Origin: Rhodovulum sp. ES.010
GTDB taxonomy: Bacteria; Pseudomonadota; Alphaproteobacteria; Rhodobacterales; Rhodobacteraceae
Length of the DNA: 64,000 bases
Reading direction: 5' to 3'
Assembly (NCBI RefSeq): GCF_900142935.1
Contig: NZ_FSRS01000001.1
Span: forward strand, 754,001 to 818,000
The position numbers and the translations under genes were made by a program. The number at the start of each line of letters is the position of its first letter. The first letter of the stretch is position 1. The notes beneath the pieces were generated by a model. The model did not search any database and was not told where the DNA came from. It saw only the letters and a list, made by a program, of their open reading frames with translations. Shown here piece by piece: positions 18,971 through 28,020 of this stretch.

Positions 18971-19497
18971 TGACGCTCTACTCGCTCGACGGTATCGCCC
19001 CGAAGCTGCCAGTCGACGGCAATTGCTGGGTGGCGCCCGATGCCAACCTGATCGGCAAGGTTACCCTCGAAAGCGGCGCGTCGGTCTGGTTCGGCTGCAC
19101 GCTCAGAGGCGATAACGAGCCGATCACCGTGGGCGCGGGGAGCAACGTGCAAGAAAACACCGTCTGCCATACCGACATGGGCTTTCCGCTGGTGATCGGG
19201 CCCGGCTGCACCATCGGGCACAAGGCGATGCTGCATGGCTGCACTATCGGCGAAAACAGCCTGATCGGGATGGGCGCAACGATCCTGAACGGCGCGAGGA
19301 TCGGCAAGAACTGCCTGATCGGCGCCTGCGCGCTGGTTACCGAGGGCAAGGAGATTCCCGATGGCAGTATGGTGATGGGCAGCCCCGGGAAGGTGGTGCG
19401 CCAGCTCGACGAGGCGGCCATCGAGAGCTTGCGCAAGTCCGCCCGGCACTACCAGGAGAACATGCGCCGCTACCGCGCCGGGCTTGCCGAGGCGTGA
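18970..19497 (+). CDS. Gamma-class carbonic anhydrase family protein
   Basis: A 175-aa left-handed beta-helix protein made of hexapeptide repeats. The three expected metal-ligand histidines are seen in [39 protein letters not shown] carries the usual Arg and Asp. Family members hydrate CO2 or act as acyl-carrying scaffolds (YrdA/PaaY-like), so activity is not certain. The ATG overlaps the gmk stop (TGATG); a GTG one codon earlier is possible. Confidence 0.9.
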   Translation: MTLYSLDGIAPKLPVDGNCWVAPDANLIGKVTLESGASVWFGCTLRGDNEPITVGAGSNVQENTVCHTDMGFPLVIGPGCTIGHKAMLHGCTIGENSLIGMGATILNGARIGKNCLIGACALVTEGKEIPDGSMVMGSPGKVVRQLDEAAIESLRKSARHYQENMRRYRAGLAEA

Positions 19498-19571
19498 GGC
19501 GCGCCCCTTCCGACGATCCCTGCCGAGGCCGCGTTCCAGGAGTTTCGGCACCAGACCGGACCCCGTTTGCC

Positions 19572-20747
19572 ATGACCGACAGCCCGCATATTCCTGCCCG
19601 CCGCCAGCCTTGGCCCGACAATGCCGCGCGCCCCGTGGCGACACCGCTCCAGCCCTCGGTGGTCTACGCCACACTCGACCCGGACGCGCTGGACGCGCAA
19701 TACGAAGGCCGGACGCGGGGCTATGCCTACGCGCGCGAGGGCCACCCCAATGCCGACGTGCTGGCGGCGACGATCGACCGGATGGAGGGCGCCGAAGGAG
19801 GTGTCGTCACCGGGTCGGGCATGGCCGCAGTCGGGGTGGCGATGCTCGCCGCGCTGAAGGCGGGCAATCATGTCGTGGGCGGCGACCAGCTTTACGGGCG
19901 CTCGCTGCGGATGCTGACCGAGGACCTGCCGCGCCTTGGCATCTCCACCACCTTCGCCGATGCGACCGACACCGGTGCCATCGCCGCAGCGCTGCGCCCC
20001 GAAACGCGGATGATCCTGATCGAGACGGTCTCGAACCCCACGCTGCGCGTCGCGGATCTCGACGGGATCGCGCGGCTGGCGCGCGACCGCGGCATCCTGC
20101 TGGCCGTGGACAATACCTTCACCACGCCCCGCGCGCTTCGCCCGTTCGAGCATGGCGCAGATATCGTCATCCACTCGGTGACGAAACTGCTGGCCGGCCA
20201 TGCGGATGCGACACTCGGCTACGTCGCCGCCCGCGACCCCGCCCTGACCGAGGCAATGCGCACAGCCACCGCGACCTGGGGCACGACGCCCAGCCCATTT
20301 GACTGCTGGCTGGCGGAGCGGGGGCTGTTGTCCTTCGAGTTGCGCTATGACCGGGCGGAGGCCACGGCGACGCGCTTGGCCGACCACCTCGCGACGCTGC
20401 CGGGGGTGGCGCGTGTGCTCTATCCCGGCCGCGCCGATCACCCCGACCACAATAGGGCGGGCGCACTCTTGCAGGGCCGCTTCGGCAACATGCTTAGTTT
20501 CGAGTTGCAGGGCGGGCGCGCGGCGGCCAACGCCTTCACCCGGGCCTGTCCGGTCGCCTTCGCGCCAACGCTCGGCGATATCGCGACGACGCTGTCGCAC
20601 CCGGCCTCGTCGTCGCACCGCGCGCTCACACCGCAGGCGCGGGCGGGTTTGGGAATCTCGGAAGGGTTCTTCCGGGTCTCGGTCGGGGTCGAGCCGGCCG
20701 AAACTCTCCTTGCCGAGTTCGAGGCGGGGGTGCGGGCGGCGGGCTGA
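19572..20747 (+). CDS. PLP-dependent trans-sulfuration family enzyme
   Basis: A 391-aa Cys/Met-metabolism PLP enzyme. PLP lysine is about Lys205 in HSVTKLLAGHAD. Other family motifs are GYAYAREGHPNADVL (phosphate-binding region of the partner subunit), GSGMAAVGVAML, YGRSLRML, LIETVSNPTLRVADL and DNTFTTPRAL. The C-terminal SHPASSSHRALTPQARAGLG then ISEGFFRVSVGVE is typical. Whether it is a cystathionine synthase or lyase, a methionine gamma-lyase or an O-acetyl/succinyl-homoserine sulfhydrylase cannot be told. ATG 19572 follows the gamma-CA gene by 74 bp. Confidence 0.9.
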   Translation: MTDSPHIPARRQPWPDNAARPVATPLQPSVVYATLDPDALDAQYEGRTRGYAYAREGHPNADVLAATIDRMEGAEGGVVTGSGMAAVGVAMLAALKAGNHVVGGDQLYGRSLRMLTEDLPRLGISTTFADATDTGAIAAALRPETRMILIETVSNPTLRVADLDGIARLARDRGILLAVDNTFTTPRALRPFEHGADIVIHSVTKLLAGHADATLGYVAARDPALTEAMRTATATWGTTPSPFDCWLAERGLLSFELRYDRAEATATRLADHLATLPGVARVLYPGRADHPDHNRAGALLQGRFGNMLSFELQGGRAAANAFTRACPVAFAPTLGDIATTLSHPASSSHRALTPQARAGLGISEGFFRVSVGVEPAETLLAEFEAGVRAAG

Positions 20748-20753
20748 GCGCCG

Positions 20754-21131
20754 TCAGTTGCGGGCGCGGGGGATGAGTTCCACCTCGAGACCTGGGCAGA
20801 GTTGCCGGATCTCCTGTCGAATAATGCCGGGGGCGGGCAGGGCGGGGGTCACCACCACATACCGTCCGCGATACCCCGCAAGCGCCAACTGCGTGGCCAT
20901 GTCCAGCGCATCGAACTGCCGGCAGACGAGGGGCGAGGCGACGAAGTCCGTCTCGGGCGCGCAGGCCAGCGCGGCATGCAGCAAGGCGAAGGGCAGGCGT
21001 TCGCAGCGGGCATGCGCGAAGGGCATGCCGAGTTCGGGACGCGACTCGCCCCCGAACCCCACCAACAACGCCACCGACGGGGCCATGGCCCGAAAGGCGG
21101 TCGGGGCGATCTGGGCTGGGCGATACTCCAT
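20754..21131 (-). CDS. Hypothetical protein (receiver-like alpha/beta pattern)
   Basis: A 125-aa soluble protein. The N-terminal part VALLVGFGGESRPELG and the alternation FDALDMATQLALAGYRGRYV, VVTPALPAPGIIRQEIRQL, PGLEVELIP suggest an alpha/beta fold like a response-regulator receiver without the phosphorylated Asp pattern. I do not recognise a family. Codon use and GC fit the neighbourhood. It converges with the trans-sulfuration gene (6 bp between stops) and diverges from phoR. Confidence 0.6.
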   Translation of the reverse strand: MEYRPAQIAPTAFRAMAPSVALLVGFGGESRPELGMPFAHARCERLPFALLHAALACAPETDFVASPLVCRQFDALDMATQLALAGYRGRYVVVTPALPAPGIIRQEIRQLCPGLEVELIPRARN

Positions 21132-21266
21132 GCAGCCGTTCTCCGGTTGGGCAGCGCCGCAAAGCAGCGCGAATCAATTGTTGTCAACATGACTTTTAAG
21201 ACAGGTTTTAGCCATGTCCAGACCTAGCCTGATTCACGGTGCGGACAACGCGCAACCAGATGCGAC

Positions 21267-21295
21267 TTGATCGCACAGCAACCCGCGCCGATACC
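21267..21295 (+). promoter_or_regulatory. Predicted phoR promoter
   Basis: TTGATC (21267-21272) and GATACC (21290-21295) are 17 bp apart, 33 bp before the phoR ATG. No Pho box was found here, which would suit basal sensor synthesis. Confidence 0.45.
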
Positions 21296-21327
21296 ATTGC
21301 GGTGTCCGACCTCCGCGGAGCACTTCC

Positions 21328-22368
21328 ATGAACCCAGACCTCGCACCCTCAACTATCACGGGGATTCCGCTGCCGGTTATGCTGGTCGACCGGGCCGAGC
21401 GGGTCCACGCGATGAACGCGCCCGCCGAGGCCATGTTCGGTCCGGGGGGCACCGGCCGGCACTATATCACGGTTCTGCGCCAGCCGGCGCTGCTTGATTG
21501 CGTCGAGGAGTCGCTGCGCCTGCGCCAGACCCGCAAAGTCCGATTCCTGACCACGGACATGGCGCGGGAGGCTACATACGAAGTGATCGCTAGCCCGCTG
21601 GGCCCCGAGGGCGAGGCGGGCGTGGTGGTCGCCTTTACCGACATCACGGAACGCGAGCAGATGGGCCAGATTCGCCGCGATTTCGTGGCCAACGTCAGCC
21701 ACGAGCTCAAGACACCGCTGACTGCGCTTCTGGGGTTCATCGAAACGCTGAAAGGGCCGGCGCGCGACGATGCGACCGCCCGGGAGCGGTTTCTCGACAT
21801 CATGGAACGCGAGGCGGCGCGGATGAACCGGCTGGTCAGCGATCTTCTTTCGCTGAGCCGGGTCGAGGCCGAGGAACGGATGCGCCCCGACACGCGCGCC
21901 GACGTGGCGGCGCTGCTGCGCTCGGCGGTGCTGACCTTGCGGCCGCTGGCCGCCGAGTCGGGAGTCGAGATCACCTTGGAAGGCGCCGACCGCGCGGTGC
22001 CGGTGCTGGGCGACGCGGACCAGCTGACCCAGGTGTTCCAGAACCTCATCGAGAACGGCATCAAGTATGGCGGATCGGGCGGGACGGTGCGCCTGGTTCT
22101 GACCCTGAGCGAGCGCGAACTCGCGTTCCGTGGCCCCGGCGTGCGGATCGACGTGATCGATCGGGGCGAGGGATTCGATCCGGTCCACATCCCGCGACTC
22201 ACAGAGCGGTTCTATCGTGTCGACAGCCACCGCTCGCGCGAGATGGGCGGCACGGGGCTGGGGCTGGCGATCGTGAAGCACATCGTGAACCGGCACCGTG
22301 GCCGGTTCCGTATCGACAGCACGCCGGGTGAAGGCAGCACCTTTTCAGTCATGTTGCCAGTGGCTTGA
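21328..22368 (+). CDS. phoR: Phosphate regulon sensor histidine kinase PhoR (soluble form)
   Basis: A 346-aa kinase that phosphorylates PhoB under phosphate limitation. A PAS domain (about residues 10-110) leads to HisKA with His125 in FVANVSHELKTPLTALLGF, and to HATPase_c with N box NLIENGIKYGG, G1 IDVIDRGEGFDP and G2 GGTGLGLAIVKHIVNRHRG. Unlike E. coli PhoR no N-terminal transmembrane helices are present, since the PAS domain starts almost at the first residue. Identity rests on the kinase type and on the downstream pst-phoU-phoB genes. Confidence 0.93.
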   Translation: MNPDLAPSTITGIPLPVMLVDRAERVHAMNAPAEAMFGPGGTGRHYITVLRQPALLDCVEESLRLRQTRKVRFLTTDMAREATYEVIASPLGPEGEAGVVVAFTDITEREQMGQIRRDFVANVSHELKTPLTALLGFIETLKGPARDDATARERFLDIMEREAARMNRLVSDLLSLSRVEAEERMRPDTRADVAALLRSAVLTLRPLAAESGVEITLEGADRAVPVLGDADQLTQVFQNLIENGIKYGGSGGTVRLVLTLSERELAFRGPGVRIDVIDRGEGFDPVHIPRLTERFYRVDSHRSREMGGTGLGLAIVKHIVNRHRGRFRIDSTPGEGSTFSVMLPVA

Positions 22369-22395
22369 AGCGGCGCAAGCGGATAGGCATCCGCG

Positions 22396-22428
22396 CTGTC
22401 ATGAAAACGTTACCTTCCTGTCACAAAA
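22396..22428 (+). promoter_or_regulatory. Pho box upstream of pstS
   Basis: CTGTCAT (22396-22402) and CTGTCAC (22418-22424) are exactly 22 bp apart, two turns of the 11-bp PhoB repeat. A weaker unit (ACGTTACC) sits between them. A possible -10 TTAATA (22442-22447) lies 17 bp after the last repeat, as in PhoB-activated promoters where the box replaces the -35. Good support for PhoB control of pstSCAB-phoUB. Confidence 0.85.
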
Positions 22429-22508
22429 GCTTGGCCCGGGGTTAATAGGACCGCGCCGAGGCCACGCCCACCGGGGCGCTGGCCCGAACACACAATCAGG
22501 AGCTATCC

Positions 22509-23543
22509 ATGTCGTTTTCGAAACTGACCGCCTCCGCGCTGGCGATCGCCGCCGTGTCGGCCACCGCAGCCGCCGCGCGTGACAACGTTCAGATCGCCGG
22601 TTCCTCCACCGTGCTGCCCTATGCCTCGATCGTGGCCGAAGCCTTCGGCGAAAACTTCGACTTCCCGACCCCGGTCGTCGAATCGGGCGGCTCCTCGGCC
22701 GGTCTCAAGCGCTTCTGCGAAGGCGTCGGCGAAAACACCATCGACATCGCGAACGCCTCGCGCGCGATCCGCGAAAAGGAAGTCGCCACCTGCGCCGAGA
22801 ATGGCGTGGACGAGATCATCGAAGTCCGCATCGGCTATGACGGCATCGTCTTCGCAAGCCAGATCGACGGTCCGGCGTTCGACACCTTCGTGCCCGCCGA
22901 CTGGTTCAAGGCGCTGGCCGCCGAAATGCCGCAGGACGGCGAGATGGTCGCCAACCCCAACAACACCTGGGCCGACGTGAACGGTGACCTGCCCGAAGTC
23001 GAAATCGCCGCCTTCATTCCGGGGACCAAGCACGGCACCCGCGAAGTGTTCGAAGAAAAGGTCCTCCTGCAGGGCTGCGAGGACACCGGCGCCATGGCCG
23101 CTATGGAAGAGATGGGCATGGACGAAGACGCCGTGGAAAGCGCCTGCATGGCGGTTCGCACCGACGGTAAGTCGGTCGACATCGACGGCGACTACACCGA
23201 AACGCTTGCGCGCATCGACTCCAACCCCGAAGGCATCGGCGTGTTTGGCCTGGCGTTCTACGAGAACAACACCGACAAGCTGAAGGTCGCAACCATGTCG
23301 GGCGTCGCGCCCTCGACCGAGACCATCGCCAGCGGCGAATACCCGGTCTCGCGCCCGCTGTTCTTCTACATCAAGAAGGCGCATATCGGCGTGATCCCGG
23401 GCCTCAAGGAATACGCCGAGTTCTTCGTCTCGGACGAGATTGCCGGCCCCAACGGCCCGCTGTCGGAATACGGCCTCGTTGCCGACCCGGAACTGGCCGA
23501 GACCCAGGAAAAGGTCGCCAACGAAGTGACCATGAGCAACTGA
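22509..23543 (+). CDS. pstS: Phosphate ABC transporter substrate-binding protein PstS
   Basis: A 344-aa periplasmic phosphate-binding protein. The signal peptide covers about residues 1-23. The phosphate site motifs are IAGSSTVLPYASIVAEAF, ESGGSSAGLKRFCEG and the Thr/Arg loop IPGTKHGTREVFEEK. Relative to E. coli PstS it resembles the SphX/alphaproteobacterial branch, with paired Cys in ACMAVR and LLQGCEDTG. AGGAG lies 6 bp before the ATG. Preceded by a Pho box and followed by a strong hairpin. Confidence 0.96.
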   Translation: MSFSKLTASALAIAAVSATAAAARDNVQIAGSSTVLPYASIVAEAFGENFDFPTPVVESGGSSAGLKRFCEGVGENTIDIANASRAIREKEVATCAENGVDEIIEVRIGYDGIVFASQIDGPAFDTFVPADWFKALAAEMPQDGEMVANPNNTWADVNGDLPEVEIAAFIPGTKHGTREVFEEKVLLQGCEDTGAMAAMEEMGMDEDAVESACMAVRTDGKSVDIDGDYTETLARIDSNPEGIGVFGLAFYENNTDKLKVATMSGVAPSTETIASGEYPVSRPLFFYIKKAHIGVIPGLKEYAEFFVSDEIAGPNGPLSEYGLVADPELAETQEKVANEVTMSN

Positions 23544-23557
23544 GCTCATCGCGTTCC

Positions 23558-23584
23558 GGAGGGCGGCCCGCACGGCCGCCCTCC
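23558..23584 (+). terminator. Intercistronic hairpin between pstS and pstC
   Basis: GGAGGGCGGCC (23558-23568) pairs with GGCCGCCCTCC (23574-23584) around the 5-nt loop CGCAC. No U run follows directly. It may stop part of the transcripts or protect the pstS message, giving more PstS than channel protein (inference). Confidence 0.65.
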
Positions 23585-23622
23585 CTCCTCTCAGATCATT
23601 TTCAAACGGAAGCGGAGCGGAC

Positions 23623-25086
23623 ATGCCTGTTCTCTGGCTCGTGCTCATCGTTCTCGCCCTCGCCATCGCCGGCTATGTCATCGGGCGGGGCAGGGCGCTT
23701 AAATCAGCCGGGGGCGACATCCGCGCGCTGCATTCGCTGCCCTCCTATTACGGCTACCACATTGCAATCCTGACTTTGGTGCCGGCCTTTGCCATCATGA
23801 TCGGCTGGCTCTTGGTGCAGCCATTGGTGGTGGAACGCAGCGTGTCGTCGCACATTTCCGACGCCGCGATCTCCGACCGAAGCACGCGGGGGCTGTTCAT
23901 GGCCGATGTGCGTCGCGTGGCCGAAGGGCTCGACCAAGCCGTGGCCGAGGGCGCGATGACCCGCGAATACGCGTCGAGCATCCGCACCGAGTTCACCGAC
24001 GTGCGCGAGCGGCTCGGCCAGATCGGAGTGGCGCTCGGCTCGGATGTCGGGCCCGAGGTCCTGCGGGCCGCCCAGAGCTACCGCGCGGTCGCGGGCACTG
24101 GCAACCTCATGATGACCGGTCTCGTCCTGCTCGCCGCCGCCGGGGGCTTCGGCACCGCGCTTCTGCGGACGAACGCCGCCTTCCGCGCGCGCAACGTGGT
24201 CGAGACTGCGATCCGCTATCTGCTGATCTTCGCCGCAACGGTCGCGATCCTCACGACCATCGGGATCCTGCTCTCGCTCGTGTTCAACACGATCGAGTTC
24301 TTCAAGCTCTACCCGGCGACCGATTTCTTCTTCGGCCTGACGTGGAGCCCAAGTTTCGGCGGCGGCTCGGAGTTGGGCATCATTCCGCTGCTGTGGGGCA
24401 CCTTCTACATCTCAATCATCGCGCTGGCTGTGGCGGTGCCGGTCGGGCTCTTCGCCGCGATCTACCTGTCGGAATACGCCTCCTCTCACGTCCGCTCCAT
24501 CGCCAAGCCTCTGATCGAAGTGCTGGCGGGCATTCCCACCATCGTCTACGGCCTCTTCGCGCTGCTGACCGTCGGTCCGCTCTTGATGAAGGTGTTCGGC
24601 GACGGCGGTGTCGGCATCATGCAGGCCGGCACCGCGGTGATGACCGCGGGGATCGTCATGGGCATCATGCTGATTCCCTTCGTGAGTTCGCTATCCGACG
24701 ACATCATCAACGCGGTGCCGCAGTCGATGCGCGACGGCTCGCTCGGGCTCGGCGCGACGCCGTCCGAGACGGTGCGGCACGTGGTTCTGCCGGCCGCGCT
24801 GCCCGGCATCGTGGGCGCGATCCTGCTGGCCGCCTCGCGCGCCATCGGCGAAACGATGATCGTGGTGCTCGGGGCAGGGGCCGCCGCGCGGCTCAGCCTC
24901 AACCCGTTCGACGCGATGACCACGGTCACCGCCAAGATCGTCAGCCAGCTCACCGGCGACGCGGACTTCGCCTCTCCGGAAGCGCTGGTCGCTTTCGCCC
25001 TCGGCATGACGCTGTTCGTCATCACGCTGGGGCTCAACGTCTTCGCGCTTTATATCGTGCGCAAATACCGGGAGCAGTACGAATGA
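23623..25086 (+). CDS. pstC: Phosphate ABC transporter permease PstC
   Basis: A 487-aa inner-membrane permease. The N-terminal third holds extra helices and a soluble segment (about residues 60-150), usual in alphaproteobacteria and absent from the shorter E. coli protein. The permease core has LWGTFYISIIALAVAVPVGL, LIEVLAGIPTIVYGLFALL and the coupling EAA-like LGLGATPSETVRHVVLPAAL. ATG 23623 has AAGCGGAG upstream. Its stop overlaps the pstA start (ATGA). Confidence 0.95.
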   Translation: MPVLWLVLIVLALAIAGYVIGRGRALKSAGGDIRALHSLPSYYGYHIAILTLVPAFAIMIGWLLVQPLVVERSVSSHISDAAISDRSTRGLFMADVRRVAEGLDQAVAEGAMTREYASSIRTEFTDVRERLGQIGVALGSDVGPEVLRAAQSYRAVAGTGNLMMTGLVLLAAAGGFGTALLRTNAAFRARNVVETAIRYLLIFAATVAILTTIGILLSLVFNTIEFFKLYPATDFFFGLTWSPSFGGGSELGIIPLLWGTFYISIIALAVAVPVGLFAAIYLSEYASSHVRSIAKPLIEVLAGIPTIVYGLFALLTVGPLLMKVFGDGGVGIMQAGTAVMTAGIVMGIMLIPFVSSLSDDIINAVPQSMRDGSLGLGATPSETVRHVVLPAALPGIVGAILLAASRAIGETMIVVLGAGAAARLSLNPFDAMTTVTAKIVSQLTGDADFASPEALVAFALGMTLFVITLGLNVFALYIVRKYREQYE

Positions 25087-26459
25087 CCGACGCCACCGCC
25101 GCCCCGGCACCTGCCGCCCCCGGCCGCTCGGGTTCCTTGCTGCAACTCGACGAGCGCACCCGCAAGCGCAACGCGGCAGAACGCCGGTTCAAGATCTATG
25201 GGATGCTGGCAATCGGAACCGGGTTGTTCTTTCTGGTCTGGCTGCTCACGGCGATCCTGATCAACGGAATCGGCGCCTTTCAGCAGACCGCCTTCACGTT
25301 GCAGGTGGAGTTGTCGGAAGACGTGCTCGATCCCAATGGCAACCGCGACCCCGCGGATATCAGCGAGGCCAAGACCTTCGCCTACAAGCCGTTGCTGCGC
25401 GCCGCGCTGCTGCGCGAGATCGAGCGAAACGGGATCGACACGCCGCTGTCGGAGGCCAAGGTCGAGGGGTTCTCCTCCGAACTCGACAATGTCTTCTCGG
25501 ACGGGGCTCCCGCAACGCTACGGAACATGGTGCTCGACGATCCCGCCCTGATCGGACAGACAGTCGAGGTGCGCATCCTCGCCTCCTCGCGCGTCGACGG
25601 TTACCTGAAGGAGCGCGTGACCCGCGAGTCCATCGCCCGAGATAAGAACCTCGACGCAGTCCACCTGGACCTGGTGGACGAATTGCGCGAGGCGGGCGTT
25701 GTCGCCAAGGGATTCAACGTGGCCTTCATCACCGGCCCCGACGCGTCCGATGCGCGGCCCGAACAGGCCGGGATGGGGGTGGCGATTCTGGGTTCGTTCT
25801 TCATGATGCTGGTGGTGCTCCTGCTCAGCCTGCCGATCGGTGTCGCCGCCTCGATCTACCTCGAGGAGTTCGCGCCCAAGAACCGGTTCACCGACCTGAT
25901 CGAGGTGAACATTTCGAACCTCGCGGCGGTGCCCTCCATCGTCTTCGGCATCCTGGGCCTCGCGGTGTTCATCCAGTTCATGCACCTGCCGCAATCGGCG
26001 CCTTTGGTCGGCGGACTCGTGCTGACGCTGATGACACTGCCCACGATCATCATCTCGACACGCGCCTCGCTGAAATCGGTGCCGCCCTCGATCCGCGATG
26101 CCGCGCTGGGGGTGGGCGCCTCCAAGATGCAGGCTGTGTTCCACCACGTGCTGCCACTGGCGATGCCGGGTATCCTGACGGGCACGATCATCGGCCTTGC
26201 CCAGGCGCTCGGAGAGACCGCGCCGCTTCTGCTGATCGGCATGGTCGGGTATATCGCCTCGAACTATCCCGACGGGGTCGCCTCGGGCTTCCTCGATCCG
26301 AACTCGGCGATGCCGGCGCAGATCTTCGAATGGGCGAAACGCGCCGACCCGGCCTTCTACGAACGCGCCTGGGGCGGAATCATCATCCTGCTCGTCTTCA
26401 TGATCACCATGAACATCATCGCCATCATCCTGCGCCGCCGCTTCGAGCGCCGCTGGTAG
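25083..26459 (+). CDS. pstA: Phosphate ABC transporter permease PstA
   Basis: A 458-aa permease partner of PstC. After one N-terminal helix (about residues 42-62) comes a periplasmic domain of roughly 170 residues, then the core with VAILGSFFMMLVVLLLSLPI, SNLAAVPSIVFGILGLAVF, ALGVGASKMQAVFHHVLPLA and GLAQALGETAPLLLIGMVGY. ATG 25083 overlaps the pstC stop, so an apparent longer frame beginning at 24342 is only the shadow of pstC. Length is larger than E. coli PstA but normal for this clade. Confidence 0.95.
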   Translation: MTDATAAPAPAAPGRSGSLLQLDERTRKRNAAERRFKIYGMLAIGTGLFFLVWLLTAILINGIGAFQQTAFTLQVELSEDVLDPNGNRDPADISEAKTFAYKPLLRAALLREIERNGIDTPLSEAKVEGFSSELDNVFSDGAPATLRNMVLDDPALIGQTVEVRILASSRVDGYLKERVTRESIARDKNLDAVHLDLVDELREAGVVAKGFNVAFITGPDASDARPEQAGMGVAILGSFFMMLVVLLLSLPIGVAASIYLEEFAPKNRFTDLIEVNISNLAAVPSIVFGILGLAVFIQFMHLPQSAPLVGGLVLTLMTLPTIIISTRASLKSVPPSIRDAALGVGASKMQAVFHHVLPLAMPGILTGTIIGLAQALGETAPLLLIGMVGYIASNYPDGVASGFLDPNSAMPAQIFEWAKRADPAFYERAWGGIIILLVFMITMNIIAIILRRRFERRW

Positions 26460-26480
26460 AGCCGCGGAAAGGACGCCACG

Positions 26481-27278
26481 ATGTACGACAATCCACTGAC
26501 GAAGAGGGACACGGTGACCAAAGAGGTGAAGATTTCGGCGCGGAACTGTCAAGTCCATTACGGCGATACCCACGCCATCAAGGATGTGGATGTCGACATC
26601 GAGGACAAGACTGTCACCGCCTTCATCGGTCCCTCGGGCTGTGGCAAGTCCACCTTCCTACGCTGCCTCAACCGGATGAACGACACGATCGATGTCGCCC
26701 GCGTCGAGGGCACGATCCTGCTCGACGGCGAGGATATCTACGACCCCAAGGTCGACCCGGTCCAACTGCGCGCCAAGGTCGGCATGGTGTTCCAGAAACC
26801 GAACCCGTTCCCCAAGTCCATCTACGACAACATCGCCTATGGTCCGCGCATCCACGGCATGGCCAAGAACAAGGCCGAGATCGACGAGATCGTCGAGCGG
26901 GCGCTGCGCCGCGGCGCGCTTTGGGACGAGGTCAAGGATCGCCTGCAGGAGCCGGGCACCGGTCTGTCGGGCGGCCAGCAGCAGCGCCTGTGCATCGCGC
27001 GCGCCGTGGCCACCGAACCCGAGGTCCTGCTGATGGACGAGCCCTGCTCGGCGCTCGACCCGATCGCAACGGCCCAAGTCGAGGAGTTAATCGACGAGTT
27101 GCGCGAGAACTACTCGGTGGTGATCGTCACCCACTCGATGCAGCAGGCGGCGCGGGTCAGCCAGAAGACCGCCTTCTTCCATCTCGGCAACCTCGTGGAA
27201 TACGGCGAGACGGGACACATCTTTACCAATCCCGAGGACCCGCGCACCGAAAGCTACATTACCGGCCGGATCGGCTGA
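26481..27278 (+). CDS. pstB: Phosphate ABC transporter ATP-binding protein PstB
   Basis: A 265-aa ATPase for PstCA. Walker [10 protein letters not shown] is at residues 50-58, followed by [39 protein letters not shown] gives the Q-loop, the signature is [16 protein letters not shown], and Walker B is [30 protein letters not shown] holds the switch His. It lies 21 bp after pstA with AAAGGA as ribosome-binding site. With PhoU it also relays phosphate status to PhoR. Confidence 0.97.
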   Translation: MYDNPLTKRDTVTKEVKISARNCQVHYGDTHAIKDVDVDIEDKTVTAFIGPSGCGKSTFLRCLNRMNDTIDVARVEGTILLDGEDIYDPKVDPVQLRAKVGMVFQKPNPFPKSIYDNIAYGPRIHGMAKNKAEIDEIVERALRRGALWDEVKDRLQEPGTGLSGGQQQRLCIARAVATEPEVLLMDEPCSALDPIATAQVEELIDELRENYSVVIVTHSMQQAARVSQKTAFFHLGNLVEYGETGHIFTNPEDPRTESYITGRIG

Positions 27279-27291
27279 GAAAGGAATTTCC

Positions 27292-28020
27292 ATGTCGGAT
27301 TCCCTGAAGAACCCGCATATCGTCAAATCCTACGACAAGGATCTCGAGGCGATCCAGGCGCTGATCATGAAAATGGGCGGGATGGTCGAGGCGGCTATCC
27401 TCGAGTCCGCCAATTCGTTGGAGAACCGCGACGAGGAACTGGCCGAGCGCGTACGCCGGAATGACGGCGCGATCGACGCGCTCGAACAGCAGGTGAACGA
27501 AGAAGCCGCGCGGCTGCTCGCGCTGCGCCAGCCCTCGGCGGGCGATCTGCGCACCGTGCTCAGCGTGATGAAGATCTCCGCCAACCTAGAGCGAGTAGGG
27601 GATTACGCCAAGAACATGGCCAAGCGCACCGGTGTGCTGCTGCAGATGTCGCCCATCGACGGATCGTCGGGTGCAATCCGGCGCATGGCGCGCGCTGTCG
27701 AGGCCATGCTGAAAGACGCGCTCGACGCCTATATCCAGCGCGATGCGGAACTCGCCCAGGACGTGCGGCTGCGCGACCACGAGGTCGACCAGATGTACAA
27801 CGCGCTGTTCCGCGAGTTCCTGACCTTCATGATGGAGGATCCGCGCAACATCACCGCCTGCATGCACCTGCATTTCATCGCCAAGAACATCGAGCGGATG
27901 GGCGACCATGTCACCTCCATCGCCGAGCAGGTGATCTACCTCGTGACCGGCGAATTGCCCGAGGACGACCGCCCCAAGGCCGATCGCACGGCCTACGAGG
28001 CCACCGAAACGAAATGCTGA
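27292..28020 (+). CDS. phoU: Phosphate signalling protein PhoU
   Basis: A 242-aa helical protein with two three-helix bundles. Metal-binding acidic motifs are ISANLERVGDYAKNMAKR (about residues 92-109) and the second-repeat ARNIERMGDHVTSIAEQ-like segment KNIERMGDHVTSIAEQV. PhoU represses PhoR signalling when phosphate is plentiful and tempers Pst uptake. It overlaps the phoB start by 7 bp, which supports coupled translation. Confidence 0.96.
   Translation: MSDSLKNPHIVKSYDKDLEAIQALIMKMGGMVEAAILESANSLENRDEELAERVRRNDGAIDALEQQVNEEAARLLALRQPSAGDLRTVLSVMKISANLERVGDYAKNMAKRTGVLLQMSPIDGSSGAIRRMARAVEAMLKDALDAYIQRDAELAQDVRLRDHEVDQMYNALFREFLTFMMEDPRNITACMHLHFIAKNIERMGDHVTSIAEQVIYLVTGELPEDDRPKADRTAYEATETKC

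Noticed and set aside
24342..26459. Long pstA reading starting inside pstC
   Set aside because: The first part is pstC read out of frame; PstA-like sequence begins at 25083, where ATGA overlaps the pstC stop.
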